NCBI RefSeq assembly: GCF_900114715.1
Contig: NZ_FOTY01000011.1
Span: 29,449-93,448, forward strand
Direction of reading: 5' to 3'
From: Salibacterium qingdaonense
Lineage (GTDB): Bacteria; Bacillota; Bacilli; Bacillales; Marinococcaceae
Length of the DNA: 64,000 nt
The position numbers and the translations under genes are program-made. The notes under the pieces are model-generated. The model had not been told where the DNA came from, made no database searches, and saw only the letters and a program-made list of their open reading frames with translations. This document shows positions 34,619 to 42,724 of this stretch, piece by piece; the first letter of the stretch is position 1, and the number at the start of each line of letters is the position of its first letter.

Positions 34619-35842
34619 TCATTCTTTCTCTCCTAATCTTTCATATAAACGGAGCAGTTTCTTTTCCATAATCCCCCAATGATAGTGCTCTTCCATACTT
34701 CGCCGGGCTTTTTGGCTCATCTTCTGAAGTTGTTCCTGATGGTTATAAAGATAGAACAACGCATCCGCATAATCAACAGCACCAGCCTGCTCCTTATCTA
34801 CAATATATCCACACTGATGACGGTGGATCATGTCACTCATATCCTTACAACGATTCACCAATACAGGAACACCATTGTTTAAGTAACTTAAAAATTTATT
34901 AGGAAGCGCGTAATGATTGTTCAATGAATGCTTCACATCAAGATCCACCAGTCCGATGTCCACTTCTTTCATTGCCTGTGGAATGTCTTCATAAGGGAGC
35001 CATCCGTGCTGATGGACGTAAGGCTCTAAATGAACAGGAACAGAAAGTTCTCCTTGTTTATCAGCAGTTAAACCGCCTATGATACTTAAATGCAGATCAA
35101 AGCGGGGTTTACTGATCTCCAGCAGTTGAAACAGTTTTTCTGCTTTTCCCCTGCTTCGATTGACGATTCCTTCGTATCCCAGGACCAATCTGTTTGTATT
35201 ATATAATTTGGGTTCGTATGCCGGGGTTAAAGGAGGGGAGTTATAAATGACTTCTACGGGTACGCCGGGTTGAACAGCGTGATACCAGGATTTAATCGAT
35301 TCGGATACAGTAATAACATAATCGGTTTCCTGCAGCATGGCCGTCAGCATTTTCTTCATCGTTCGTTTCCAGGCCTCTCCGATAAGGCTTTTCGGGTCCG
35401 GTACCAGCTCATGACTGTCATAAATCAAGGAAACAGATTTTTTATTGGAACCAAGGGCCCGTTTCACACCAACTCCTGCATACAGGGAAAAAAACTCGTG
35501 AGCATGATAAATGTCTGCCTGCTCGGCAATCCCGAGTCTCGTCAACGCGTTCGTAAAACGGTCTGCTTTCGCTGATTGTACATGATGATGCAGTAATTTA
35601 TACTTTTTTTCAAAATGTATTTGTTCATACGTGACGATTGTAATGCCTTCATGGATGAACGTATCTTGTTGAAATGTATCCCGAAACGGAGTTCCGTCGA
35701 TATGAAACAACAGGCCCTGCCTCCTCGGCACAATCATTGTGACATCATACCCGTGGCGGAACAGGGTTTTGGCCTCTTTTTTGAATATTCTGGCATCTAA
35801 AAACGGATGATCCGCTACTAAAAAACAGACTTTCTTTTTCAT
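34619..35842 (-). CDS. GT4 family glycosyltransferase (paralogue of the gene at 37119)
   Basis: 407 aa GT-B fold. N-terminal acceptor domain begins KVCFLVADHPFLDARIF with IYHAHEFFSLYAGVG. The C-terminal donor domain has VIYNSPPL, LVLGYEGIVNRSRGK, DIGLVDLD and YALPNKFLSYLNNGVPV. No signal peptide; cytoplasmic or membrane-associated. It is clearly a paralogue of the 410-aa protein at 37119-38351 (same opening and the YALPNK..SYLNNGVPV block), so two similar sugars or linkages are probably added. GGAGGAAGGAAGGG precedes the ATG. Confidence 0.85.
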   Translation of the reverse strand: MKKKVCFLVADHPFLDARIFKKEAKTLFRHGYDVTMIVPRRQGLLFHIDGTPFRDTFQQDTFIHEGITIVTYEQIHFEKKYKLLHHHVQSAKADRFTNALTRLGIAEQADIYHAHEFFSLYAGVGVKRALGSNKKSVSLIYDSHELVPDPKSLIGEAWKRTMKKMLTAMLQETDYVITVSESIKSWYHAVQPGVPVEVIYNSPPLTPAYEPKLYNTNRLVLGYEGIVNRSRGKAEKLFQLLEISKPRFDLHLSIIGGLTADKQGELSVPVHLEPYVHQHGWLPYEDIPQAMKEVDIGLVDLDVKHSLNNHYALPNKFLSYLNNGVPVLVNRCKDMSDMIHRHQCGYIVDKEQAGAVDYADALFYLYNHQEQLQKMSQKARRSMEEHYHWGIMEKKLLRLYERLGEKE

Positions 35843-35967
35843 CCCTTCCTTCCTCCTTATCCAGGATGTTTTCCTTTCATTTTATGTTGCGATATGTACA
35901 AAAACATAAAAAAAACATTTAGGTTCCATCCTTGTGTTATCTGTTGGGGCAGGGCGTGCTCTCTTTT

Positions 35968-35976
35968 CATAGCTTA
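35968..35976 (+). promoter_or_regulatory. Sigma-K-like -10 element upstream of the 2-epimerase gene
   Basis: CATAGCTTA fits CATANNNTA and lies 47 bp before the ATG at 36023. No clear -35 AC. Confidence 0.4.
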
Positions 35977-36022
35977 CTGTAGCTGCTTCATAAAACAGAA
36001 AAAGCATAGGAGGCAAAGAGAG

Positions 36023-37102
36023 ATGAAAATAGTAACCGTACTAGGAGCCAGACCCCAGTTTATTAAAGCCTGCATGTTATCCAGACTTCTTCAGGACGAC
36101 GACACTATCAATGAAATCATCGTCCACACAGGACAGCATTATGATAAAAATATGTCGGATGTATTTTTCACGCAGCTGCAGCTCCCGGCCCCTGATTACA
36201 ATTTGGGCGCAGGTTCAGGATCTCATGGAAAACAGACCGCAGCCATGATGATTCACCTGGAAGAGGTGATAAATACAGAAAAACCTGACATAGTACTCGT
36301 TTACGGAGATACAAATTCCACCCTTGCCGGCAGCCTGGCAGCGGCCAAGCTGCATGTCCCTGTTGCCCACGTAGAAGCAGGACTTCGCAGCTTCAACAAA
36401 CGGATGCCCGAAGAAATAAACCGGGTCGTGACAGATCACCTGTCATCCATCCTGTTTGCCCCTTCTCAGGCAGCTGTGGATCATTTAGCCCGGGAAGGAA
36501 TCCGCGACGGTGTGTATCAAACGGGAGACATTATGTATGACGCCGTTCTTCATTATAAAGAAAAAGCCTTTCACCAATCAGACATTTTCGAGCGGTTGCA
36601 GATTGAAGCAAAAGATTATTATCTAGCCACGGTTCACCGTGCAGAAAATACAGATGAACCCAATCGGTTACAAAATATTCTTAAAGCCTTTCAGCACTTA
36701 GATAAAAAAGTCGTCTTCCCTCTGCACCCAAGGACAAAACGCGCGTTGGAGAAGGGGAACGAGGGCACACATTCCAATATTCTGTTCATTGAACCATTGA
36801 ATTACCTGGATATGTTAGTCATGGAAAGCCAGGCCAAAATGATTTTAACGGATTCCGGCGGCATCCAAAAAGAAGCCTATATGCTTCGCACTCCGTGTAT
36901 TACACTCCGGAAGGAAACAGAATGGGAAGAAACTGTCCGGGAAAAATGGAATACGCTGCTGGACCCTGCGGACCCTGCGGAATGGAGCAAAGCTGTTGCC
37001 AATATCAAAGTTCCCAGTTCCTATACTCCCCTTTTCGGTGACGGGAATACAGCCGGCCAAATATACCGCATCGTAAACAATCTCCCCTTTACCACTTCCT
37101 AA
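36023..37102 (+). CDS. UDP-HexNAc 2-epimerase, WbpI-like branch
   Basis: 359 aa from the ATG at 36023 (AGGAGGCAAAG upstream; the frame from 35894 starts without one). Typical 2-epimerase landmarks: VTVLGARPQFIKA, VHTGQHYDKNMS, VYGDTNSTLAG, HVEAGLRSFNKRMPEE, ATVHRAENTD and DSGGIQKEAY. After the last motif the sequence reads TLRKETEWEETVREKW. From memory of the family this TEW form is typical of WbpI (UDP-GlcNAc3NAcA 2-epimerase), whereas MnaA/WecB enzymes read RDTTERPE. It should therefore make the manno form of the diacetamido uronic acid. A bidirectional terminator overlaps its stop codon. Confidence 0.85.
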   Translation: MKIVTVLGARPQFIKACMLSRLLQDDDTINEIIVHTGQHYDKNMSDVFFTQLQLPAPDYNLGAGSGSHGKQTAAMMIHLEEVINTEKPDIVLVYGDTNSTLAGSLAAAKLHVPVAHVEAGLRSFNKRMPEEINRVVTDHLSSILFAPSQAAVDHLAREGIRDGVYQTGDIMYDAVLHYKEKAFHQSDIFERLQIEAKDYYLATVHRAENTDEPNRLQNILKAFQHLDKKVVFPLHPRTKRALEKGNEGTHSNILFIEPLNYLDMLVMESQAKMILTDSGGIQKEAYMLRTPCITLRKETEWEETVREKWNTLLDPADPAEWSKAVANIKVPSSYTPLFGDGNTAGQIYRIVNNLPFTTS

Positions 37103-37120
37103 AGGGGAGATTGTTTGTTT
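37075..37120. terminator. Bidirectional terminator overlapping the ends of the 2-epimerase and GT4 genes
   Basis: AAACAATCTCCCCTTT (37075-37090) pairs perfectly with AAAGGGGAGATTGTTT (37101-37116). The stop codon of the epimerase is inside the hairpin, and the convergent GT4 gene ends at 37119. Confidence 0.85.
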
Positions 37121-38351
37121 AAAAGTAAAAGGAGTTAAAACGGTTGGAAGCCATGGACTGATAAACCAACAGCAGGTCCTTCTCCATTTTCTCCCAGCTG
37201 TAGATTCTTTCCATGACCTTTCTTGCATTGATGCTCATCTGCTTTAATTTATCCCTGTTTTCATGTAAGAATTGAAAAGCTTCTGCGTAGTCTTCAGAGG
37301 CGGCCTTTGTCTTATTGATAACCATTCCGCATTTGTGCGTTCTGATAAAGTGTTCCATTTCATGACATTTATTTACCACCACCGGTACTCCGTTGTTTAA
37401 ATAACTGAAAAGTTTATTAGGCAGCGCATAAGATCGGTTCAGAGACGACTTGAGGTCATCAAAATCGATCCATCCTACATCTATCTCTTTCATCTGCTCG
37501 GATATTTGCTCGTAGTTAATCCACCCGGTTACTTTCACCTTCTCCTGAAGATGATCAGGAATGGAAAGCGTGTGTCCGTGCAGCACTCCTCCAATAATTT
37601 TAAAATGAAAATCGATCGTCCTGGAACATACATCTGTTATTTCAAATATTTTATCGCTGCTTCCCTTCTTATGATCAGCAACGTGCCCTTCATACCCAAC
37701 GGTCAGTGATTTCTTTTCATATTCTTTTGGTTGAAACTCTTCATTCAAAGGCGGCGAGTTATAAATAACTTCTATCGGAAGTGAAGGGTTTTTAGCAATA
37801 TACCAGGACTTAATGGAAGGAGACACCGTAATCAACTGGTCTACTTCTTTTAACATCGAATCCAAAAGGTTTCCCGTTACCGCATTTTTTGTTTGGGACT
37901 CTTCAAATGGATCAGGAATGAGGTCATGACTGTCAAAAATAAGTTTAGCTTCTTTCCCATTGTTTTTCATTGCTCTTTTCACGCCGATTCCCGCGTACAA
38001 CGAAGCCGTTTCATGAGCATGATAAATATCGGCCTGCTGGTTTAGTCCAATATTTGTTAACACATTATTGAAATGGACCGAATTCGAGTCCAATCTTCTC
38101 TGCATCATAGGTGCAGTTGGTTTAAAACTTTCCACATTGTACGTAACAATATTTATTCCCTCATGCTTAAACGATTTTTGAAGAAATTTAGTCTGAAAGG
38201 GTTCTTTATCTATATTAAACAATTTTCCCTTTATTCTGGGGACGATCATTGTCACCTCATAGCCATTTTTCTGTAAGGTTTTCGCTTCCTTATGAAAAAT
38301 CCTGGAATCCAAAAAGGAATGGGTATGAACCAACATGCATACTTTTTTCAT
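37119..38351 (-). CDS. GT4 family glycosyltransferase (paralogue of the gene at 34619)
   Basis: 410 aa GT-B fold: KVCMLVHTHSFLDSRIFHKE at the start, IYHAHETASLYAGIGVKR, VIYNSPPLNEEF, LTVGYEGHVADHKKG, and YALPNKLFSYLNNGVPVVV in the donor domain. It lies 25 bp downstream of the C5-epimerase-like gene on the same strand with GGGGAGGG upstream, so the two are co-transcribed. Together with its paralogue it presumably assembles the spore-surface glycan. Donor and acceptor are unknown. Confidence 0.85.
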   Translation of the reverse strand: MKKVCMLVHTHSFLDSRIFHKEAKTLQKNGYEVTMIVPRIKGKLFNIDKEPFQTKFLQKSFKHEGINIVTYNVESFKPTAPMMQRRLDSNSVHFNNVLTNIGLNQQADIYHAHETASLYAGIGVKRAMKNNGKEAKLIFDSHDLIPDPFEESQTKNAVTGNLLDSMLKEVDQLITVSPSIKSWYIAKNPSLPIEVIYNSPPLNEEFQPKEYEKKSLTVGYEGHVADHKKGSSDKIFEITDVCSRTIDFHFKIIGGVLHGHTLSIPDHLQEKVKVTGWINYEQISEQMKEIDVGWIDFDDLKSSLNRSYALPNKLFSYLNNGVPVVVNKCHEMEHFIRTHKCGMVINKTKAASEDYAEAFQFLHENRDKLKQMSINARKVMERIYSWEKMEKDLLLVYQSMASNRFNSFYF

Positions 38352-38376
38352 CTTTCCCTCCCCGTTTCATCTTTTA

Positions 38377-39663
38377 TTACCTACTTTTATATGGCTCCTT
38401 TTCCAACCCGTTATATAATGGGATTTTACGCCACGACTCTACGTAACTCCGCCATTTTGTTATATACTCCAGCAGCTTCTCATTTTTTGTTACTTCGTAA
38501 AACTCTTCTAATCTGTGAAGGTGTATAAAATGATACACATTATGCCATTTGGATCCAAACTGTTTAAATCTCGTTGGTTCACCAAGGTCCTGTAACATAT
38601 CCCATGGTACGTTGAGGGTAATTTCGTTCCTTCCTTTCTGTATGGGCACCTTTTTGATCTGCTGGTAGCGGGACTGCTGTTCTTTGATAATATTTTTGGG
38701 AAAATACGTTGGAGGTACTATTAAAAATTGAACGGTGCTTTTTCCGGGACTGTACAGCGTAAATGTCAGTTCATTCTCCTTGGGGTAGGAATACCTGCTT
38801 AACAATACTTTGAATAGAGCACTCTTATTTTTCAAATATACGTTTTGACCATGTTGAAGGACAGAGGACTGGACAATAAAATGCTCGTATTTTTTATTTT
38901 CCGCAACAAAGACATTGTATTCTCCTTCACCCGGCACCCTGACACACACGTCCTGGAGTTCAAGGTTGGAAGAGGACAGCACCTTCATGGTGACCATTCC
39001 ATTTAGTGTGTACCTGGAATTAGCAAGATGAGGAGCGTCAAACAATGGAAGTAATTTAGTAATGGTTTGTAAATTGTCACGCCAAAACACGTCAGCCTCT
39101 TCGTCCTCCACTAATTCAGCATAATGCTTTATCGAAGAAAGAGCGGAAAGCCAGCCGTTCAACACGTAACCATTCGGCGCCATGGGATACTCTTGAATAC
39201 TGGGTCCCTGGGATGACCGATGGAAAACCCCCCCTTCCTCCACCGGGATTCTTAAGCTCTCATATACCTTTTCTGCCGCTTCTTGATACCTTTTATGGCC
39301 GGTAGTAACATACATTTGAGCTAACATATCTGCATAGTAGGCCTGAGTGAGGCCGGAATAATAATCCTTGTTTGTTGAATTAAAAACTGTACCTTCTCTA
39401 TACCAATAGACGAGACAATGATGAAAGCTGCTCATCCGCCCGATAGCAGCGTCAGCTACTGTGATGGCTGCTTCTTGATAAGCGGGATCTTTTGTTTTTT
39501 TGTATTGATACAGATAATCTCTTATGACATATATTCCATAGATCGGATGCGGAACGACGTGATCCCCTGTATCCTTTCCCGGGTATCCGTCCTCCAAAAA
39601 TTTGATTTTATATCTATCTTTACTGACAGCTGCCAAACGCGGCGTAAAACCAGGCATATTCAT
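38377..39663 (-). CDS. D-glucuronyl C5-epimerase (GLCE)-like protein with an inserted beta-rich domain
   Basis: 428 aa, no signal peptide. The first 215 residues form an (alpha/alpha) toroid with GLTQAYYADMLAQMY, EYPMAPNGYVLNGWLSALSS and KLLPLFDAPHLANSRY. These mirror the EEYPTTPSSFVLNGF and LPLYDTGSGTIYDLRH blocks of animal heparosan C5-epimerase. About 140 beta-rich residues follow (about 220-370). Then the GLCE C-terminal signature returns: WHNVYHFIHLHRLEEFYEV and YITKWRSYVESW. In this cluster it could invert C5 of a hexuronic acid residue in the glycan. GAGGAGG precedes the ATG. Fold call is good; activity is inferred. Confidence 0.7.
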   Translation of the reverse strand: MNMPGFTPRLAAVSKDRYKIKFLEDGYPGKDTGDHVVPHPIYGIYVIRDYLYQYKKTKDPAYQEAAITVADAAIGRMSSFHHCLVYWYREGTVFNSTNKDYYSGLTQAYYADMLAQMYVTTGHKRYQEAAEKVYESLRIPVEEGGVFHRSSQGPSIQEYPMAPNGYVLNGWLSALSSIKHYAELVEDEEADVFWRDNLQTITKLLPLFDAPHLANSRYTLNGMVTMKVLSSSNLELQDVCVRVPGEGEYNVFVAENKKYEHFIVQSSVLQHGQNVYLKNKSALFKVLLSRYSYPKENELTFTLYSPGKSTVQFLIVPPTYFPKNIIKEQQSRYQQIKKVPIQKGRNEITLNVPWDMLQDLGEPTRFKQFGSKWHNVYHFIHLHRLEEFYEVTKNEKLLEYITKWRSYVESWRKIPLYNGLEKEPYKSR

Positions 39664-39872
39664 TTTTGTCCTCCTCTTGATGTCTTATCATCCAACCCTT
39701 TGGTACCACTGGTTTTTCTTTTCCCGGTTCCGTATTTCCTGTATATGTATCTGTTTATGCCATGGTTCCCCTCTACATGCATGGTATGTTTGAAAAATAA
39801 ATGTATGCAAAAGAGCGGCAGACTCTATGGAAAAACGAATAGTCTTGATTAGTTCATAGTGTATTTCTCGTA

Positions 39873-39908
39873 AAATAGGCGGAAGAGTTAGTAGTCTCCC
39901 TATACAAT
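39873..39908 (+). promoter_or_regulatory. Sigma-K/GerE-type promoter box (copy 2)
   Basis: AAATAGGC (39873-39880, GerE-like), two variable bases, AAGAGTTAGTAGTCTCCC and TATACAATA (39901-39909, sigma-K -10-like). It matches copy 1 at 30449-30484 everywhere except the two variable positions. It drives the small coat-like gene at 39962 and perhaps the CotX gene behind it. Confidence 0.65.
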
Positions 39909-39961
39909 AACGCCGGCTTTGCATTTGATGTATATAGAAAATGAATAAAGGGGGGAAAATC

Positions 39962-40165
39962 ATGCAGCAAAACCCACGACTGACAGAAATGTTAGTTAAA
40001 AAAATGATGAGAAAATACAATGTAGATCCCAGCACCGTTCAGGTTTCAGACGAAGATAGAGAGTTACTGCAGAGTATCATCCAGGAAATTCAGGAGGAAG
40101 TTAATCAATTTCTTGAAGACCAGCAGGCCGCCGATCAGGGCAGTACCAATTCCAACAATAACTAA
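39962..40165 (+). CDS. Small hydrophilic protein, probable spore coat component
   Basis: 67 aa from the ATG at 39962 (AAAGGGGGG upstream). A helical, Glu/Gln-rich body (KMMRKYNVDPSTVQVSDEDR then SIIQEIQEEVNQFLEDQQ) ends in an Asn/Ser tail. No family is recognised with confidence; CotW-like proteins of the same operon position in B. subtilis are comparable in size and composition. It sits directly behind the conserved sigma-K/GerE-like box and 90 bp before the CotX/CotV gene, which argues for a coat function. Confidence 0.6.
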   Translation: MQQNPRLTEMLVKKMMRKYNVDPSTVQVSDEDRELLQSIIQEIQEEVNQFLEDQQAADQGSTNSNNN

Positions 40166-40254
40166 ATGATAGAAAAACAAACGAATATATTAGGTAGTTT
40201 GTCCAAACCAGTATATTTCTTCGTCATATAGTGTAGTAGAAAGGAGGTAAAAGC

Positions 40255-40812
40255 ATGAGTAACTGTAAAGACAGAGACCGCTGCAGAGACAGGGATCGGT
40301 GCAGAGACAGAGACCATTGCAAAGACAAAGACTATGACAGAGACAGAGATAGAAAACGGGATAGAAGAGACAAAAGACAGTGGGATGCGCTGGATCCATC
40401 CTGTACCCACGGCGGTGCGAATTCGTATGGGTTTGGTGGAGAAACACAATCTGCAGAACAATCAAACAAAACCGTGCAGGCGTCCGACGAGTATATCGAA
40501 GTCATTGACTCTTGTGACGTAAAAGTATCTACCGTCGATACGAAAGGTGCATTAAGCTTACAGGCAGGACTGCAGGCAGCACTTTTGATCACCATTTCCA
40601 TTACCATCTTCGGCGGCGATACCACAAGTGCGGATGATTTCACACAGGAATTGATGCAGTCCTCGAAAATCAAGCAGGCAACGTACCAGCAAACGTATAT
40701 TGAAAACAGCAGAGGCGTCACGATTGAAACAAACGACACACAGCTTGCCCTCAACATTCAACTGCTATTACAGCTGCTGTTAGCCATAGCAGTAATCGTG
40801 GATATCTTCTAA
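40255..40812 (+). CDS. Spore coat protein X/V family protein
   Basis: 185 aa. The C-terminal part holds two CotX/CotV domains: IEVIDSCDVKVSTVDTKGAL with LQAGLQAALLITISI (about 82-120), and YIENSRGVTIETNDTQLA with LNIQLLLQLLLAIAVIVDIF (about 145-185). These are the duplicated units of B. subtilis CotX, a crust morphogenetic protein. The first 42 residues are an Arg/Asp dipeptide repeat with cysteines (CRDRDRCRDRDHCKDKDYD), a possible metal-binding or cross-linking tail. GAAAGGAGG precedes the ATG. A CATATAGTG element at 40225 could be a sigma-K -10. Confidence 0.88.
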   Translation: MSNCKDRDRCRDRDRCRDRDHCKDKDYDRDRDRKRDRRDKRQWDALDPSCTHGGANSYGFGGETQSAEQSNKTVQASDEYIEVIDSCDVKVSTVDTKGALSLQAGLQAALLITISITIFGGDTTSADDFTQELMQSSKIKQATYQQTYIENSRGVTIETNDTQLALNIQLLLQLLLAIAVIVDIF

Positions 40813-40830
40813 AAAAGTCTGCTCCAATAG

Positions 40831-40860
40831 CGCGAAACCGGTATACTCTCCGGTTTCGCG
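40831..40860 (+). terminator. Hairpin after the CotX gene (weak terminator)
   Basis: CGCGAAACCGG (40831-40841) pairs with CCGGTTTCGCG (40850-40860). Only a short T-poor stretch follows, so partial read-through to the acetyltransferase gene is likely. Confidence 0.45.
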
Positions 40861-40918
40861 TATCTTCCTGTACTTACAGACCTTTGAAGCGGAGAAAACA
40901 GAGAGAGGAGATTCGCAT

Positions 40919-41596
40919 ATGTCTGATCATTCCAAAAAGGAGCAAACCGGGCAAAATGCAGTAATCGAAAAAGACGTAGTTATCGGGAAAAATGTGGTTA
41001 TCGGCCACAACACGGTAATCTTGAAAGGTACCTTCATAGGCGATAACGTAAAAATCGGCGCTAATTGTGTTATAGGAATCCATCCGGAAGGAAATAAGAC
41101 CATGCGGGAGAGTTTTCAAAACACTTCTCCCTTAATAATTAAAAACGGAACAAAAATCGGTCAGTTAGTATCCATTTATGCCGGTACTCTTGTAGGAGAA
41201 AATGTGTTTATCGGCGACCTTGCCAGTATTAGAGAACATGTATTGGTAGGAGATGAAACGGTAATTGGAAGATCGGCTGTGGTTGAACGAGATTGCAGCA
41301 TCGGAAAAAACTGCACCATTCAAACGCAGGCTTACGTAACAGGGGATACCATTTTAGAAAACAACGTGTTTCTCGGTCCGAATGTCTCCATGTCTAATGA
41401 TAAATATATGGGAGGCCGGGCTTATACGTTACGCGGCCCCTACATTAAGCAGGGTGCCAAAATAGGGAACAATGCATCGCTTCTTCCCGCTGTCCAAATT
41501 GGAGAGAACGCCGTAGTCGGAGCCGGAGCTGTCGTAACAAAAGACGTAGAAAGCGGGCTTGTTGTTACTGGAGTGCCTGCTAAAGTTAAAACGTAA
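40919..41596 (+). CDS. Hexapeptide-repeat N-acetyltransferase, WbpD-like
   Basis: 225 aa left-handed beta-helix with many [LIV]-G-x-x-x-x repeats (VIEKDVVIGKNVVIGHNTVI, ENVFIGDLASIREHV, GAKIGNNASLLPAVQIGENAVVGAGAVVTK) and the usual end VTGVPAKVKT. The part around residues 150-225 (NVFLGPNVSMSNDKY then PYIKQGAKIG) has the layout of WbpD, which acetylates the 3-amino group of UDP-GlcNAc3NA with acetyl-CoA. It is somewhat longer than WbpD (191 aa). Pathway assignment rests on cluster context. GAGAGGAG lies upstream of the ATG. It follows CotX, so coat and sugar genes are physically mixed. Confidence 0.75.
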   Translation: MSDHSKKEQTGQNAVIEKDVVIGKNVVIGHNTVILKGTFIGDNVKIGANCVIGIHPEGNKTMRESFQNTSPLIIKNGTKIGQLVSIYAGTLVGENVFIGDLASIREHVLVGDETVIGRSAVVERDCSIGKNCTIQTQAYVTGDTILENNVFLGPNVSMSNDKYMGGRAYTLRGPYIKQGAKIGNNASLLPAVQIGENAVVGAGAVVTKDVESGLVVTGVPAKVKT

Positions 41597-41629
41597 CACC
41601 TCCTGCACGTTTAGGTCCCATAAAATTCG

Positions 41630-42592
41630 CTACGTTTGCTGCTTAATAATGTTTTCCATGCTGGTCACTAACTGTCTCACTCTCTGATGCTTTGAGTGAA
41701 ACTGATGGACAAATTCATACCCCCGCGTGCTGATTTTATCTCTCTCGCTTTGGTCCCGCAGGTAGTAATCCGCTTTTTCCTTAAAATTCGTTTCATCCAC
41801 CGCCACAAAATGATAACCGGGGATAAATCCAAGATCCTCTAATTCAGGAAATGTCGGTGCCAGCAGCAGCGTGCGGCAGGCAAGAGCTTCAAAATATTTT
41901 TTAACAGGATAATGATAGATCGAGGGGCATGTAAAAAACAGCTTTGCTCTATTCAACTCCCTGGCATACCTTCTGTCTATCAGATAGTCTTTCTCCTCCT
42001 TTGTGGACAGGGTATGGTAGCCCGGGTGGGAGTGGTATACAAACCGATGGTCATGGTTGTACGCAGCGCGTATTTTCTGCCGGAGCGGATAATGATCATC
42101 GACAGCCCCCATCATTAACAAGTCAATGTTTTTTTCCTGCTGATCATCGTCAAAACGATCCGGATCAATAAAATGAGGAAACCATATCATCTTTTGCTTA
42201 TGAGCGGGATAAACGGATAAAAACGTATCCCGGACTATTGAAAATATATAGTGAATATTACTCTTTTTAATATAATTGTCTCTTATTTTGGACAGGCGAT
42301 GGACGTCATTCACGAACAAGCCCGTGGGGATGTTCGTGGTAGAAAGTCCTTTTACCCTGGGGTACAGCCTCTGCCCAATGTCATTTAATAAGAGTATAAA
42401 ATCCGGCGGTTCAGGAAGCTGCTTCAGGATATAGTGAATATGTCCGGACTTTCTCCAAATATACAAGTCGTGTTCAACGGCCAGTTCTTTTTCCAACAGA
42501 GAAAAATTATCATCAACAAAACGTGACGTGTCATACGCGATCCACAATATCTTAATGAGTGCGTCTCCTCCTGTCAAATCATATTTCCCCAT
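41630..42592 (-). CDS. CgeB-like glycosyltransferase (spore crust maturation)
   Basis: Up to 320 aa. It resembles CgeB of B. subtilis: Rossmann-like N-terminus KILWIAYDTSRFVDDNF, FFTCPSIYHYPVKKYFEAL with ACRTLLLAP (GT1-type donor domain), and RDKISTRGYEFVHQFHSKHQRV at the C-terminus. The start is unclear. The ATG at 42592 lacks a ribosome binding site, while AGGAGGAG at about 42564-42572 points to a non-standard ATT at 42556, giving MKILWIAYD. CgeB acts on the outer spore surface. It closes the glycan cluster on the right. Confidence 0.75.
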   Translation of the reverse strand: MGKYDLTGGDALIKILWIAYDTSRFVDDNFSLLEKELAVEHDLYIWRKSGHIHYILKQLPEPPDFILLLNDIGQRLYPRVKGLSTTNIPTGLFVNDVHRLSKIRDNYIKKSNIHYIFSIVRDTFLSVYPAHKQKMIWFPHFIDPDRFDDDQQEKNIDLLMMGAVDDHYPLRQKIRAAYNHDHRFVYHSHPGYHTLSTKEEKDYLIDRRYARELNRAKLFFTCPSIYHYPVKKYFEALACRTLLLAPTFPELEDLGFIPGYHFVAVDETNFKEKADYYLRDQSERDKISTRGYEFVHQFHSKHQRVRQLVTSMENIIKQQT

Positions 42593-42724
42593 ATTGTATG
42601 ATGGAAGGCAGAGGTCATGATTTTTGAATAAAGAAGAGCGGCTCAGGCTGGAGAGGGCATTTTACCCTCGAGCATTCAGAATGCTTTCATAGCACATACC
42701 GAATGTACCTGCATGCTGGGCTGC

